This document shows, piece by piece, positions 1 through 6,136 of a stretch of 10,870 nt of DNA. A program made the position numbers and the translations under genes. Within the stretch, counting starts at the first letter, position 1. Every line of letters starts with the position of its first letter. A model generated the notes under the pieces. It was not told the origin of the DNA and searched no databases. It saw only the letters and a list, made by a program, of their open reading frames with translations. The stretch comes from DATFDN01 sp049591635 (GTDB lineage Bacteria > Pseudomonadota > Alphaproteobacteria > Acetobacterales > Acetobacteraceae), in the NCBI GenBank assembly GCA_049591635.1, contig JBAWFF010000230.1, forward strand, positions 1-10,870. The letters run 5' to 3'.

Positions 1-300
1 GAGGCGGGTCATCTCGCCGACGCCGACCGTCGGATCGGTCTGCGTGTCGGCGGTGAACACTTGGAGCTTGCGTCCGTCGATGCCTCCGGCGTCGTTGATA
101 TCCTTGACCGCGAGATCGATGCCAAGCCGGGCGGCTTCCGCCGGAGCGGCCGCGGCCCCGGTGAGGTCGAGGAACTCGCCGACCTTGATAGGCGGCTTCT
201 GCGCGGCGGCCGAATGCACACCGATCATCAGCGCCATCGCGAACGATGAAACCGCCAAGCCGCAAGCCTTGGATATAAGCGAGCGGGATGCTGTCCTCAT
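1..300 (-). CDS. Liv-type ABC transporter substrate-binding protein, N-terminal part (runs off the left edge)
   Basis: The visible part is 100 codons from an ATG at 300; the C-terminal three quarters lie outside the window. A GAGGAGG ribosome site (complement of 306-312) sits 5 nt upstream, which fixes the start. Residues 1-33 look like a Sec signal peptide: basic N-region, hydrophobic core around 13-28, and an Ala-Ala-Ala cleavage site before Gln34. The mature protein begins with a beta strand (IKVGEFLDLTG, 38-48), a helix (LGIDLAVKDIND, 59-70) and the turn AGGIDGRKL (71-79), the classic opening of periplasmic binding fold type I proteins of the LivJ/LivK group. Family members capture branched-chain amino acids, amides, urea or aromatic acids in the periplasm for an ABC importer. 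No permease or ATPase gene is in view. It is transcribed divergently from the SDR-hyuAB set, so shared regulation is possible. Family assignment is firm; the ligand is unknown. Confidence 0.9.
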   Translation of the reverse strand, partial: MRTASRSLISKACGLAVSSFAMALMIGVHSAAAQKPPIKVGEFLDLTGAAAAPAEAARLGIDLAVKDINDAGGIDGRKLQVFTADTQTDPTVGVGEMTRL

Positions 301-315
301 CGTTGCCTCCTCGGT

Positions 316-368
316 GGTACGCTCGCGAATGCGCGCGTCTCACATCCTTGTGCGATGTGGAGCGTACC
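316..368. repeat. Nested inverted repeats, candidate operator
   Basis: GGTACGCTC at 316-324 is matched by its perfect reverse complement GAGCGTACC at 360-368 (9 bp, arms 35 nt apart). Inside, directly against the right arm, lies a second perfect palindrome: CACATC (341-346), a 7-nt loop, then GATGTG (354-359). The arm centres are about 44 bp apart, close to four helical turns, which suits binding by a dimer or tetramer of a regulator. The region overlaps the candidate minus-strand promoter. The pairing is seen directly; operator function is inference and no regulator gene is present in the window. Confidence 0.45.
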
Positions 369-373
369 GTCAA
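344..373 (-). promoter_or_regulatory. Candidate promoter for the binding-protein gene
   Basis: On the minus strand TTGACG (complement of 368-373) resembles a -35 box. After 18 nt it is followed by AAGGAT (complement of 344-349), which matches the -10 consensus at three positions, including the conserved A2 and T6. This would give an untranslated leader of roughly 35 nt before the ATG at 300. The spacer and -10 are covered by the CACATC/GATGTG palindrome, so a bound protein could block it. The match is partial and made by eye. Confidence 0.25.
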
Positions 374-426
374 TCGACGGCGGCCCGGTATCGCGCCGCC
401 GCCGGTTCATGAGATGGTTCACCGGC
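367..426 (+). repeat. Chain of overlapping short hairpins upstream of the SDR gene
   Basis: Three perfect stems follow each other: CCGTC/GACGG (367-371 with 376-380, loop AATC), CGGCGGC/GCCGCCG (378-384 with 395-401) and GCCGGT/ACCGGC (401-406 with 421-426). Each stem shares one to three bases with the next, so they compete if transcribed. The last loop also carries half of a direct repeat of GGTTCA (404-409, 416-421). They end 15 nt before the SDR ribosome site. Short GC stems arise easily by chance in DNA of this composition. Confidence 0.3.
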
Positions 427-440
427 TTTGGCGGACAGCG

Positions 441-446
441 GGAGGG
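441..446 (+). promoter_or_regulatory. Ribosome binding site of the SDR gene
   Basis: GGAGGG lies 6 nt before the ATG at 453. It decides the start: the frame is open further upstream, but only this ATG has a proper site and is followed at once by the Rossmann beta strand. Confidence 0.85.
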
Positions 447-452
447 AACGGC

Positions 453-1211
453 ATGACGGCGAACTTGCGCGAACGGATCTGCGTCGTGACCGGCGCGGCG
501 AACGGCATCGGTCGGGCGAGCGCGTTGTGCATGGCGCGGGCGGGCGCGGATCTGGCCTTGATGGATCGAGAATCCGACCCGCTCGGGGCGGTCGCGCGAG
601 AGGTCGAAGCGCTGGGGCGGCGCGCCTTGCCGCTCGCTATCGACTGCACCGACCGGGCCGCGGTGGAGGACGCGTTTGGCAAGATCGAGGCGCATTACAG
701 CCAGGTCGACGTGCTGTTCAACAATGTCGGTCAGAGCGCGCGGGAGCGGGCGAGCGAATTCTGGTGCTCCGATCCCGCCACGTGGCAGTTCGTGCTCCAG
801 GTCTCGCTGCACACCACCATGCTCTGCACGCGCCAGGTCGTCGGCAAGATGCGCGAGCGTCGCGGCGGCAAGATCATCAACATGTCGTCGGAATCCGCCT
901 TCTTCGGCGACATCGGGCTGGTCGACTACAGCGCGGCGAAGATGGGGGTCGTGGGCTTCACCCGGGCGCTTGCACGAGAACTCGCGCCTTTCCGGGTGAA
1001 CGTGAACGCCGTGGCACCCGGCGCGATCCGAACCCGCGCGCATGACCGGCTGCCGGCGGCGGTCATCGACCGGATCCGCGACAGTACCCCGATGGGATAC
1101 ATCGCCGAACCCGAGGACGTCGGCAACGTCGTGGTGTTTCTGGCAAGCGAGGACAGCCGGTTCATGACAGGGCAGTCGATTCTGATCGACGGCGGCCGCT
1201 GGATGGTATGA
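453..1211 (+). CDS. Short-chain dehydrogenase/reductase (classical SDR, NAD-type)
   Basis: The predicted protein has 252 residues, the usual size of a classical SDR: a cytosolic NAD(P)(H)-dependent oxidoreductase that interconverts an alcohol and a carbonyl. The cofactor motif TGAANGIG is at 13-20. An acidic Asp38 ends the second beta strand, which favours NAD over NADP. Asp64 (DCTD) and NNVG (90-93) follow, then the active-site Ser145/146 and Tyr159-Ser-Ala-Ala-Lys163. VAPGAIRT (187-194) and the C-terminal TGQSILIDGG complete the fold. One key residue departs from the family: the position of the catalytic Asn (usually in V-N-L) is Ser118 (VSLHTT, codon 804-806). It is the first gene of the plus-strand set, 65 nt ahead of hyuA, so it probably acts on a substrate or product of HyuAB. 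FabG-like and acyl-CoA or cyclic-alcohol dehydrogenases look similar; the substrate is not readable. Confidence 0.93.
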   Translation: MTANLRERICVVTGAANGIGRASALCMARAGADLALMDRESDPLGAVAREVEALGRRALPLAIDCTDRAAVEDAFGKIEAHYSQVDVLFNNVGQSARERASEFWCSDPATWQFVLQVSLHTTMLCTRQVVGKMRERRGGKIINMSSESAFFGDIGLVDYSAAKMGVVGFTRALARELAPFRVNVNAVAPGAIRTRAHDRLPAAVIDRIRDSTPMGYIAEPEDVGNVVVFLASEDSRFMTGQSILIDGGRWMV

Positions 1212-1276
1212 CGCGGCCCGCATTGCATTCGCGCCGCATGCCGCTAGCTTGATCGCGGGCAGCGGATCGGCGGCAT

Positions 1277-3295
1277 ATGCGCGTTGGTATTGAGGTCGGT
1301 GGCACGTTCACCGATCTGGTCGCGGTGGACGGCGATCGGATCGAGATCGTCAAGGTCCCCAGCACGCCGGCGAACCCCGATGTCGGCGCGTTCGCCGCCC
1401 TCGCCGCCGCCGACATTCCGCCGCCCGGCGTGACCGATCTGGTGCATGGATCGACGGTGGCCACCAATGCGATCCTCGAACGCAAGGGCGCGCGCGTCGC
1501 CTTCGTGACCACGCGCGGGTTCCGCGACATGTTGTTCCTGCAACGTCACGACAGGCGCAACATCTACGACCTGCGCTACGCCAAGCCGCGACCGCCGGTG
1601 CGCCGGCGCGACTGCTTCGAAGTGACCGAGCGGATCGACGCCGGTGGCCGCGTTATCGTGCCGCTCGACGAGAACGAGGTGCATCGCGACCTGGTGCCGG
1701 CGCTGGCGTCGGGCGGCTATGACGCGGTGGCGATCTGCTTGCTGTCGGCCTATGCCGCGCCGACCCACGAACAGCGGATCGCCGAACTCCTGCGCACCTC
1801 GCTGCCGGGATTGCGTGTCGCGTGCTCCCACCAGGTGGCGCGCGAGTTCCGGGAGTTCGAGCGTGCCTCGACCACCGTGTTGTCGGCGTACGTGCAGCCG
1901 GTGATCGACCGCTATCTCGACCGCTTCGAGGCGACGCTGGCCGAGGCTGGGTTTCGCGGCCGGTTCAGCGTCATGCAATCGAACGGCGGAAGACTGCCGG
2001 CGGCGGCGATGCGGGTGAGCGCGATCACCGCGCTGTTCAGCGGACCGGCGGCGGGTGTGGTCGGCGCGATCCGCCAGGCCGGGCGATCCGGACGCCGCGA
2101 CCTGATCACCTTCGACATGGGCGGCACCAGCACCGATGTCAGCCTGGTGCGAGACGGGGCGCCGGCGATTGCCTCGGAGACCGAGATCGACGGATTGCCG
2201 ATCCGCACGCCGGTCCTCGACATCGTCTCCGTCGGCGCCGGCGGCGGCAGCCTGGTGTGGATCGACGACGGCGGGATGCTGCGCGTCGGACCGCGCAGCG
2301 CCGGCGCCGATCCCGGGCCGGCCTGCTACGGAAGGGGCGGCGTCTTGCCCACTGTCACCGATGCCCATGTGGTGCGCGGCACCATCAGGCCGGAAGCGTT
2401 CCTGGGCGGTTCGATGCGTCTCGACGCGGGTCGGGCGCACCGCGCATTCGCCGAATTGGCCGCCCGCCTGGGCACCGATGTCGCCGCCGCCGCCGCCGCC
2501 GCGATTCGCCTCGCGGTCGCCAACATCGTGCGAGCGATCCAGCTCGTATCGACCGAGCGTGGCCGCGATCCGCGCGATTACGTGCTGGTGCCGTTCGGCG
2601 GCGCCGGCCCGTTGTTGGCAGCCGAGATCGGCGCCGAGTTGGGCGTTCGCGAGATCCTGATCCCGCCGAATCCGGGCGTGATTTCCGCCTTGGGCCTGAT
2701 CGCCGCGGACTACGTGAAGATCGCCGGCATCACGCGCCGCACCGCGCTCGATGAGGGCGCGCCGCCCATGCTGCGCGACGCCTTCGCGGGGTTCCGCACC
2801 GAGGCGGAGGCGGAGTTCCGCGCGCTTGGCCTGCACGGCGCACTCGCGTTCACCGCGACCGCCGACATGCGATTCCTCGGCCAGGCGTTCGAAGTCCCGG
2901 TGGAGCTCGACGCCACGAAGTTGGCCGGACTGACCGTGAGCGAACTCGCCGAGCGGTTCACCGCCGCGCACCGACGCCTCTACATGCATGGCGGAGAGCC
3001 GGAGCGACGAGTCGAGATCGTCGGCCTGCGCTTCGGCGTGCGTCGGCCGCTAGAGATCATGCCCGCCTTCCGCGAACGCGCGGTGGCGTCGCGCCATCCC
3101 GCGCAGGCACCGGTGCGAACCGACGCCGGGCAGGTGATGGCGCGGCTGCTAGATGCCGCGGGACTGCGGCCGGATGATACGATCGCCGGGCCGGCGTTGA
3201 TCGAGGGCTACAGTTCCAGTACCTGGGTGCCCCCGGAATGGCGCGCCGTGCCGGACGCGCACGGCAACATCATCTTGCATAGGGCCGCCCCATGA
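1277..3295 (+). CDS. hyuA: Hydantoinase/5-oxoprolinase family subunit A (HyuA)
   Basis: The 672-residue protein is close to the usual 680-700 of HyuA/OplA. The N-terminal actin-like ATPase lobe opens with VGGTFTD (7-13), the phosphate loop of this family, and continues with HGSTVATNAILERKGA (57-72). The central hydantoinase A domain has FDMGGTSTD (279-287, second phosphate motif), SVGAGGGS (318-325), GPRSAGADPGPACYG (338-352) and PFGGAGP (439-445). From about 490 it resembles the C-terminal domain shared with acetone carboxylase beta. With HyuB it forms a cytosolic enzyme that spends ATP to phosphorylate and open a cyclic amide such as 5-oxoproline, N-methylhydantoin or a lactam. No good ribosome site precedes the ATG, but the first codons match the family start. 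It overlaps hyuB by ATGA. A run of seven Ala (403-409) comes from a GCC repeat. The substrate is unknown; relation to acetone carboxylase is less likely given the partner's length. Confidence 0.93.
   Translation: MRVGIEVGGTFTDLVAVDGDRIEIVKVPSTPANPDVGAFAALAAADIPPPGVTDLVHGSTVATNAILERKGARVAFVTTRGFRDMLFLQRHDRRNIYDLRYAKPRPPVRRRDCFEVTERIDAGGRVIVPLDENEVHRDLVPALASGGYDAVAICLLSAYAAPTHEQRIAELLRTSLPGLRVACSHQVAREFREFERASTTVLSAYVQPVIDRYLDRFEATLAEAGFRGRFSVMQSNGGRLPAAAMRVSAITALFSGPAAGVVGAIRQAGRSGRRDLITFDMGGTSTDVSLVRDGAPAIASETEIDGLPIRTPVLDIVSVGAGGGSLVWIDDGGMLRVGPRSAGADPGPACYGRGGVLPTVTDAHVVRGTIRPEAFLGGSMRLDAGRAHRAFAELAARLGTDVAAAAAAAIRLAVANIVRAIQLVSTERGRDPRDYVLVPFGGAGPLLAAEIGAELGVREILIPPNPGVISALGLIAADYVKIAGITRRTALDEGAPPMLRDAFAGFRTEAEAEFRALGLHGALAFTATADMRFLGQAFEVPVELDATKLAGLTVSELAERFTAAHRRLYMHGGEPERRVEIVGLRFGVRRPLEIMPAFRERAVASRHPAQAPVRTDAGQVMARLLDAAGLRPDDTIAGPALIEGYSSSTWVPPEWRAVPDAHGNIILHRAAP
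2483..2500 (+). repeat. (GCC)6 trinucleotide run inside hyuA
   Basis: Six consecutive GCC codons followed by GCG encode seven alanines (residues 403-409 of HyuA) at the start of a helix. The run is in frame, so slippage would add or remove Ala rather than break the gene. It is probably just strong GC bias in an Ala-rich helix. Confidence 0.6.
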
Positions 3296-4944
3296 CGCTC
3301 GATCCGGTCGACTACGCGATCGTCAGTCAGGCGCTGATCGCGGCGGCGCGCGAGATGGGGGTGAAGCTGGTGCGCTCCGCCTATTCCACCGTTCTGCGCG
3401 AAGCGCGCGACGGCTCCGCCGCATTGCTGGACGCCCACGGAAATACGGTGGCGCAGGCGGAGCTGATCCCGATGCAGCTCGGCACGATCGGCCACATCTT
3501 CCAGCCCTGCGCGGCGCTGTACCCGGTGGAGACGCTCCAGCCAGGCGACTTCTTCGCGATCAACGATCCCTATTCCGGCGGCCAGCACCTGCAGGATGTG
3601 TTCCTGTTCCACCCGATCTTTCATCAAGGCCGCGTGCTCGGTTTCTCGGCCTCGGTGGCGCACCACCTCGATCTCGGCGGCGGCAGCCCGGGGCTCAATC
3701 CATTGGCCACGGATGTCTGGTCCGAGGGGCTCATCATCCCGCCCTTGAAGCTCAACATGGCGCGCGACTGGCACGGCGGCATGTTCGAGCGGCTGCTGCG
3801 CGCGAACGTCCGCGTGCCGCACCAGACGATGGGCGATTTCGACGCGCAGATGGCGGCGAACGCGACCGGCATGACTCGGGTCATCGAACTCGCGGACCGC
3901 TATGGCGCCGACATGGTGGTCGAAGCCATGGCGGCGTTGCAGGATTATTCCGAAGCCCGGATGCGCGCCGCGATCCGCCAGGTCCCCGACGGCGTCTACA
4001 CCGGCGAGGACGCGGTGGACGACGATGGGGAGGGTGACGCACCGCTGCCGGTACGCGCGACCGTCACAGTACAGGGCGATACTATCGCGGTCGACTTCGC
4101 CGGCACGGCACCGCAGGTGCGACGCAACCTGAACGCGCCGCTCGCCTCCACGATGTCCGCGGCGCTGTCCTGCGTGAAGGCGGTGCTGACCAGCCCGGAC
4201 ATTCCGTTCAACGCCGGAGCCGCCCGACCGGTGCGCATCAGCGCCCCGAAGGGATCGCTGCTGAACCCGAACCGTCCGGCGCCCGTGCGCGCGCGCATGG
4301 AGGCGTGCTTTCGCGCCTGGAACGCCGTGATGAAGGCGCTCGCGCAGGCGGTCCCACAACGCGCGATCGCCTGTGGGTTCGACACCACCACGGTGAGTGT
4401 CCTCTCGCACCTCAAGCCGGATGGCTGGTCGGTCTATCTGGAAATCAACGGCGGCGGCTACGGCGCCTCCGCCACCGCGGATGGCTGCGACGCGGTGGAC
4501 GGCCCGCTTTCGAATTGCTCGAACACGCCGGTGGAGGCGCTGGATCAGGATTTCGACTTCTTCCGCGTCATCGAATACAGCCTGCGTCCCGACAGTTGCG
4601 GCGAGGGTGCGCAGCGCGGCGGCCTTGGCTTCCTGCGCCGGTGCGAAATCCTCTCGGATGACGTGTCGATCGCGCTCTACAGCGATCGCTTCCGACGCGC
4701 CCCGGAAGGGATGGCCGGCGGCGGTTCCGGCAGCACCGGGTTTTGCGAGATCCGGCGCGGCGGCCAGTCGATCCGTTTGCGCTCGAAGGACGAGACGCGC
4801 TTGCGGAAGGGCGATGTCGTCACGCTCGCGCTGGGTGGTGGCGGCGGCTACGGCGCCCCGACGCACCGCGCGGCCACTGGTCTCGAGGAGGACGTCGCCG
4901 ACGGATTGATCACGCCCGCCAAGGCGGCGGCGTGGGGTGGTTGA
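3292..4944 (+). CDS. hyuB: Hydantoinase/5-oxoprolinase family subunit B (HyuB)
   Basis: The 550-residue protein matches the hydantoinase B family along its whole length (usual range about 500-600); acetone carboxylase alpha subunits are some 200 residues longer. It begins DPVDYAIVSQALIAAAREMG (4-23), then has REARDGSAALLDAHGNTV from about 36, the hallmark NDPYSGGQHLQD (91-102), a HHLDLGG segment near 124, NGGGYGA in the C-terminal half and the glycine-rich end GGGGGYGAP (515-523). It is the second half of the ATP-dependent ring-opening enzyme and is thought to carry the hydrolytic centre, while HyuA binds ATP. The ATG overlaps the HyuA stop (ATGA), and AGGG at 3281-3284 is 7 nt upstream, so the two are probably translated in fixed ratio. 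It is the last plus-strand gene, ending 19 bp from the facing ccdA stop. No frameshift or truncation is visible. Confidence 0.93.
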   Translation: MTLDPVDYAIVSQALIAAAREMGVKLVRSAYSTVLREARDGSAALLDAHGNTVAQAELIPMQLGTIGHIFQPCAALYPVETLQPGDFFAINDPYSGGQHLQDVFLFHPIFHQGRVLGFSASVAHHLDLGGGSPGLNPLATDVWSEGLIIPPLKLNMARDWHGGMFERLLRANVRVPHQTMGDFDAQMAANATGMTRVIELADRYGADMVVEAMAALQDYSEARMRAAIRQVPDGVYTGEDAVDDDGEGDAPLPVRATVTVQGDTIAVDFAGTAPQVRRNLNAPLASTMSAALSCVKAVLTSPDIPFNAGAARPVRISAPKGSLLNPNRPAPVRARMEACFRAWNAVMKALAQAVPQRAIACGFDTTTVSVLSHLKPDGWSVYLEINGGGYGASATADGCDAVDGPLSNCSNTPVEALDQDFDFFRVIEYSLRPDSCGEGAQRGGLGFLRRCEILSDDVSIALYSDRFRRAPEGMAGGGSGSTGFCEIRRGGQSIRLRSKDETRLRKGDVVTLALGGGGGYGAPTHRAATGLEEDVADGLITPAKAAAWGG

Positions 4945-4976
4945 CGCATAGGTCGACTGGACCTCAATACCGCGTC
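4943..4976. terminator. Composite hairpin between convergent stop codons, possible bidirectional terminator
   Basis: AGGTC (4950-4954) pairs with GACCT (4960-4964) around a 5-nt loop, and outside it GACGC (4943-4947) pairs with GCGTC (4972-4976). The structure spans the whole 19-bp gap and touches both stop codons. There is no T-run on either side, so it is not a textbook intrinsic terminator. It may only slow polymerases meeting from both sides. Confidence 0.25.
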
Positions 4977-5692
4977 GTCAGATCGGTCAACCATACCGGC
5001 GACGCCGTCACCAACGCGGTCTCCAGCGAACGATCGAACCCGGTCAGGATCATGGCCGCGATCACCAGCGCGCCCACGCCCAGCACCAGCTTGCCCGTCT
5101 TACCGGCCGCCATCAGCCGGCCGCGCCAGCGGGCGAACGCCTGACGCGAGAGGCTGCCCAGCGCCAGCAGCGGAATCGCCGTTCCCAGGCCGAACGCGAC
5201 CATGACAGAGGCGACGGCGGGGATGTCCTTGCCCTGTGCCGCCAGGACCGAGGCAGCGCCGAGGGTGGGGCCGCCGCAGGGGCTCCAGACGGCGCCGAGG
5301 AGCAGCCCAAGCAGGAACTGCCCGAGGATGCCCGAGGGCGTGATCCGCGTCATCAGCCGGTTGCCGGCGTTGCCGACCCCTGCCGTCGCCAACGCGAAAC
5401 GCTGCTGCAATGCCTCGCTCAGCAGCAGGATGCCAACGGCCGCGAGGATGACCGCGGAGGCGTCGCGGAAGACGTCGCCATCGAGCCCGATCGCGAACCC
5501 GATCGTCGCCACGAACAACCCGATCCCAACGAACGAAACCACGAGCCCGAGCGCCAGCGCCGGCAGCCCGAGGCGATGCGCCGCCATCGCCGGCCCCAGC
5601 ACCAGCGGCAACACCGGCAGGACGCATGGCGAAAGAATGGAGAGCACGCCGGCGACGAAGCCGAACCCGATGCTCCCCAGATCGAAACCCAT
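4964..5692 (-). CDS. ccdA: CcdA-type thiol-disulfide transmembrane reductant transporter
   Basis: The 242-residue inner-membrane protein has about six hydrophobic segments (roughly 8-30, 45-68, 76-94, 121-148, 155-178, 198-218), as in the CcdA/DsbD transmembrane family. The two redox cysteines sit in the expected places: Cys23 in LSPCVLPVLP near the end of helix 1, and Cys139 in WSPCGGPTLG in helix 4. Such proteins take electrons from cytosolic thioredoxin and pass them to periplasmic thioredoxin-like proteins used for cytochrome c maturation, disulfide repair or peroxide defence. The start lies 5 nt after the thioredoxin-like stop, with no clear ribosome site of its own, so translational coupling is likely and that protein is its obvious partner. 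It lacks the DsbD alpha and gamma domains. It is the last gene of the minus-strand train. A role in cytochrome c assembly cannot be told from one in general thiol reduction. Confidence 0.92.
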   Translation of the reverse strand: MGFDLGSIGFGFVAGVLSILSPCVLPVLPLVLGPAMAAHRLGLPALALGLVVSFVGIGLFVATIGFAIGLDGDVFRDASAVILAAVGILLLSEALQQRFALATAGVGNAGNRLMTRITPSGILGQFLLGLLLGAVWSPCGGPTLGAASVLAAQGKDIPAVASVMVAFGLGTAIPLLALGSLSRQAFARWRGRLMAAGKTGKLVLGVGALVIAAMILTGFDRSLETALVTASPVWLTDLTTRY

Positions 5693-5697
5693 CGCGT

Positions 5698-6096
5698 CTA
5701 GGAGTTCGCCTTCTCAAGCAGCGCCTTGATGGACGTTTCCTTGGTGTCGCCCACCGAGCGGCCTTCCTCCACCTTGCCATGGAAGACAACGAGCGTGCTC
5801 TGCATCCGCGCGCCCATCTCGCGGACGACGTCTTTCTGGGTGTCGAAATTGACCTTGTAGATGACGAGGTCCTTGAACGCGGGATCGCTCATCAACCGGC
5901 TCAGGATAGGGCGCTGAACGGCGCAGGTGGGACACCAGCTGGCGTCGATCTCGACCAGGATCGGCTTGTCCCGACCCTGCGCGGCGGTGAAGGCGGCCTG
6001 CGTGAAGGGCGCCTCGGTGGCGGCGCGGGCCGCGAACGGAGCGAGGAGGGTGGCGGCGATCAGGCCCGCCATCGCGATCGAGGAGGAGCGGTGCAT
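5698..6096 (-). CDS. Exported thioredoxin-like protein
   Basis: The 132-residue precursor begins with a Sec signal peptide (hydrophobic 8-20, cleavage probably after Ala-Arg-Ala at 25). The mature part is a small thioredoxin fold: strand KPILVEIDA (44-52), active site Trp54-Cys55-Pro-Thr-Cys58, then STLVVFHGKVEEGRSVGDT (100-118), the strand-turn-strand half of the fold. The cis-proline normally found just before this Thr-Leu-Val is Ser100 (codon AGC, complement of 5797-5799). The ATG at 6096 is chosen because AAAGGA stands 7 nt before it and the signal peptide starts there; a longer frame to 6162 adds an implausible charged leader that overlaps the CoA-transferase. It lies 5 nt ahead of ccdA and is probably reduced by that protein in the periplasm. 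Its targets are unknown. Confidence 0.88.
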   Translation of the reverse strand: MHRSSSIAMAGLIAATLLAPFAARAATEAPFTQAAFTAAQGRDKPILVEIDASWCPTCAVQRPILSRLMSDPAFKDLVIYKVNFDTQKDVVREMGARMQSTLVVFHGKVEEGRSVGDTKETSIKALLEKANS

Positions 6097-6103
6097 CGGG
6101 GCG

Positions 6104-6109
6104 TCCTTT
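6104..6109 (-). promoter_or_regulatory. Ribosome binding site of the thioredoxin-like gene
   Basis: On the minus strand AAAGGA lies 7 nt before the ATG at 6096 and falls within the 40-nt gap after the CoA-transferase stop. It supports this start over the longer frame. Confidence 0.65.
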
Positions 6110-6136
6110 CGGTCTGGGCGGCGAGTATATGGCCCT

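Larger units (their letters stand above)
301..452. other. Divergent intergenic region between the binding protein and the SDR gene
   Basis: This 152-bp gap separates two outward-facing genes and must hold the start signals for both unless the SDR set is read from elsewhere. It contains a nested pair of inverted repeats (316-368), a chain of short overlapping hairpins (367-426), a direct repeat of GGTTCA (404-409 and 416-421) and a candidate minus-strand promoter (373-344). The SDR reading frame stays open back to 288, but nothing in the extension looks like an SDR, so I treat it as non-coding. Confidence 0.7.

Noticed and set aside
288..452. N-terminal extension of the SDR frame
   Set aside because: The extra 55 codons look nothing like an SDR, and they overlap the start of the divergent binding-protein gene. 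The ATG at 453 has GGAGGG correctly placed.
1212..1276. Separate promoter for hyuA in the 65-nt gap after the SDR gene
   Set aside because: TTGCAT is present, but no acceptable -10 follows at a usual spacing. A GCCCGC/GCGGGC pair (1216-1221, 1255-1260) is too short and too widely spaced to mean much. Read-through from the SDR gene is simpler.
1244..2989. A 581-codon open frame antisense to hyuA
   Set aside because: It mirrors hyuA, is rich in Arg, Gly, His and Asp with no family motifs, and is the expected shadow of a GC-rich gene with biased third positions.
3208..4866. A 552-codon open frame antisense to hyuB
   Set aside because: The same composition artefact; the plus-strand HyuB has full family motifs and a coupled start.
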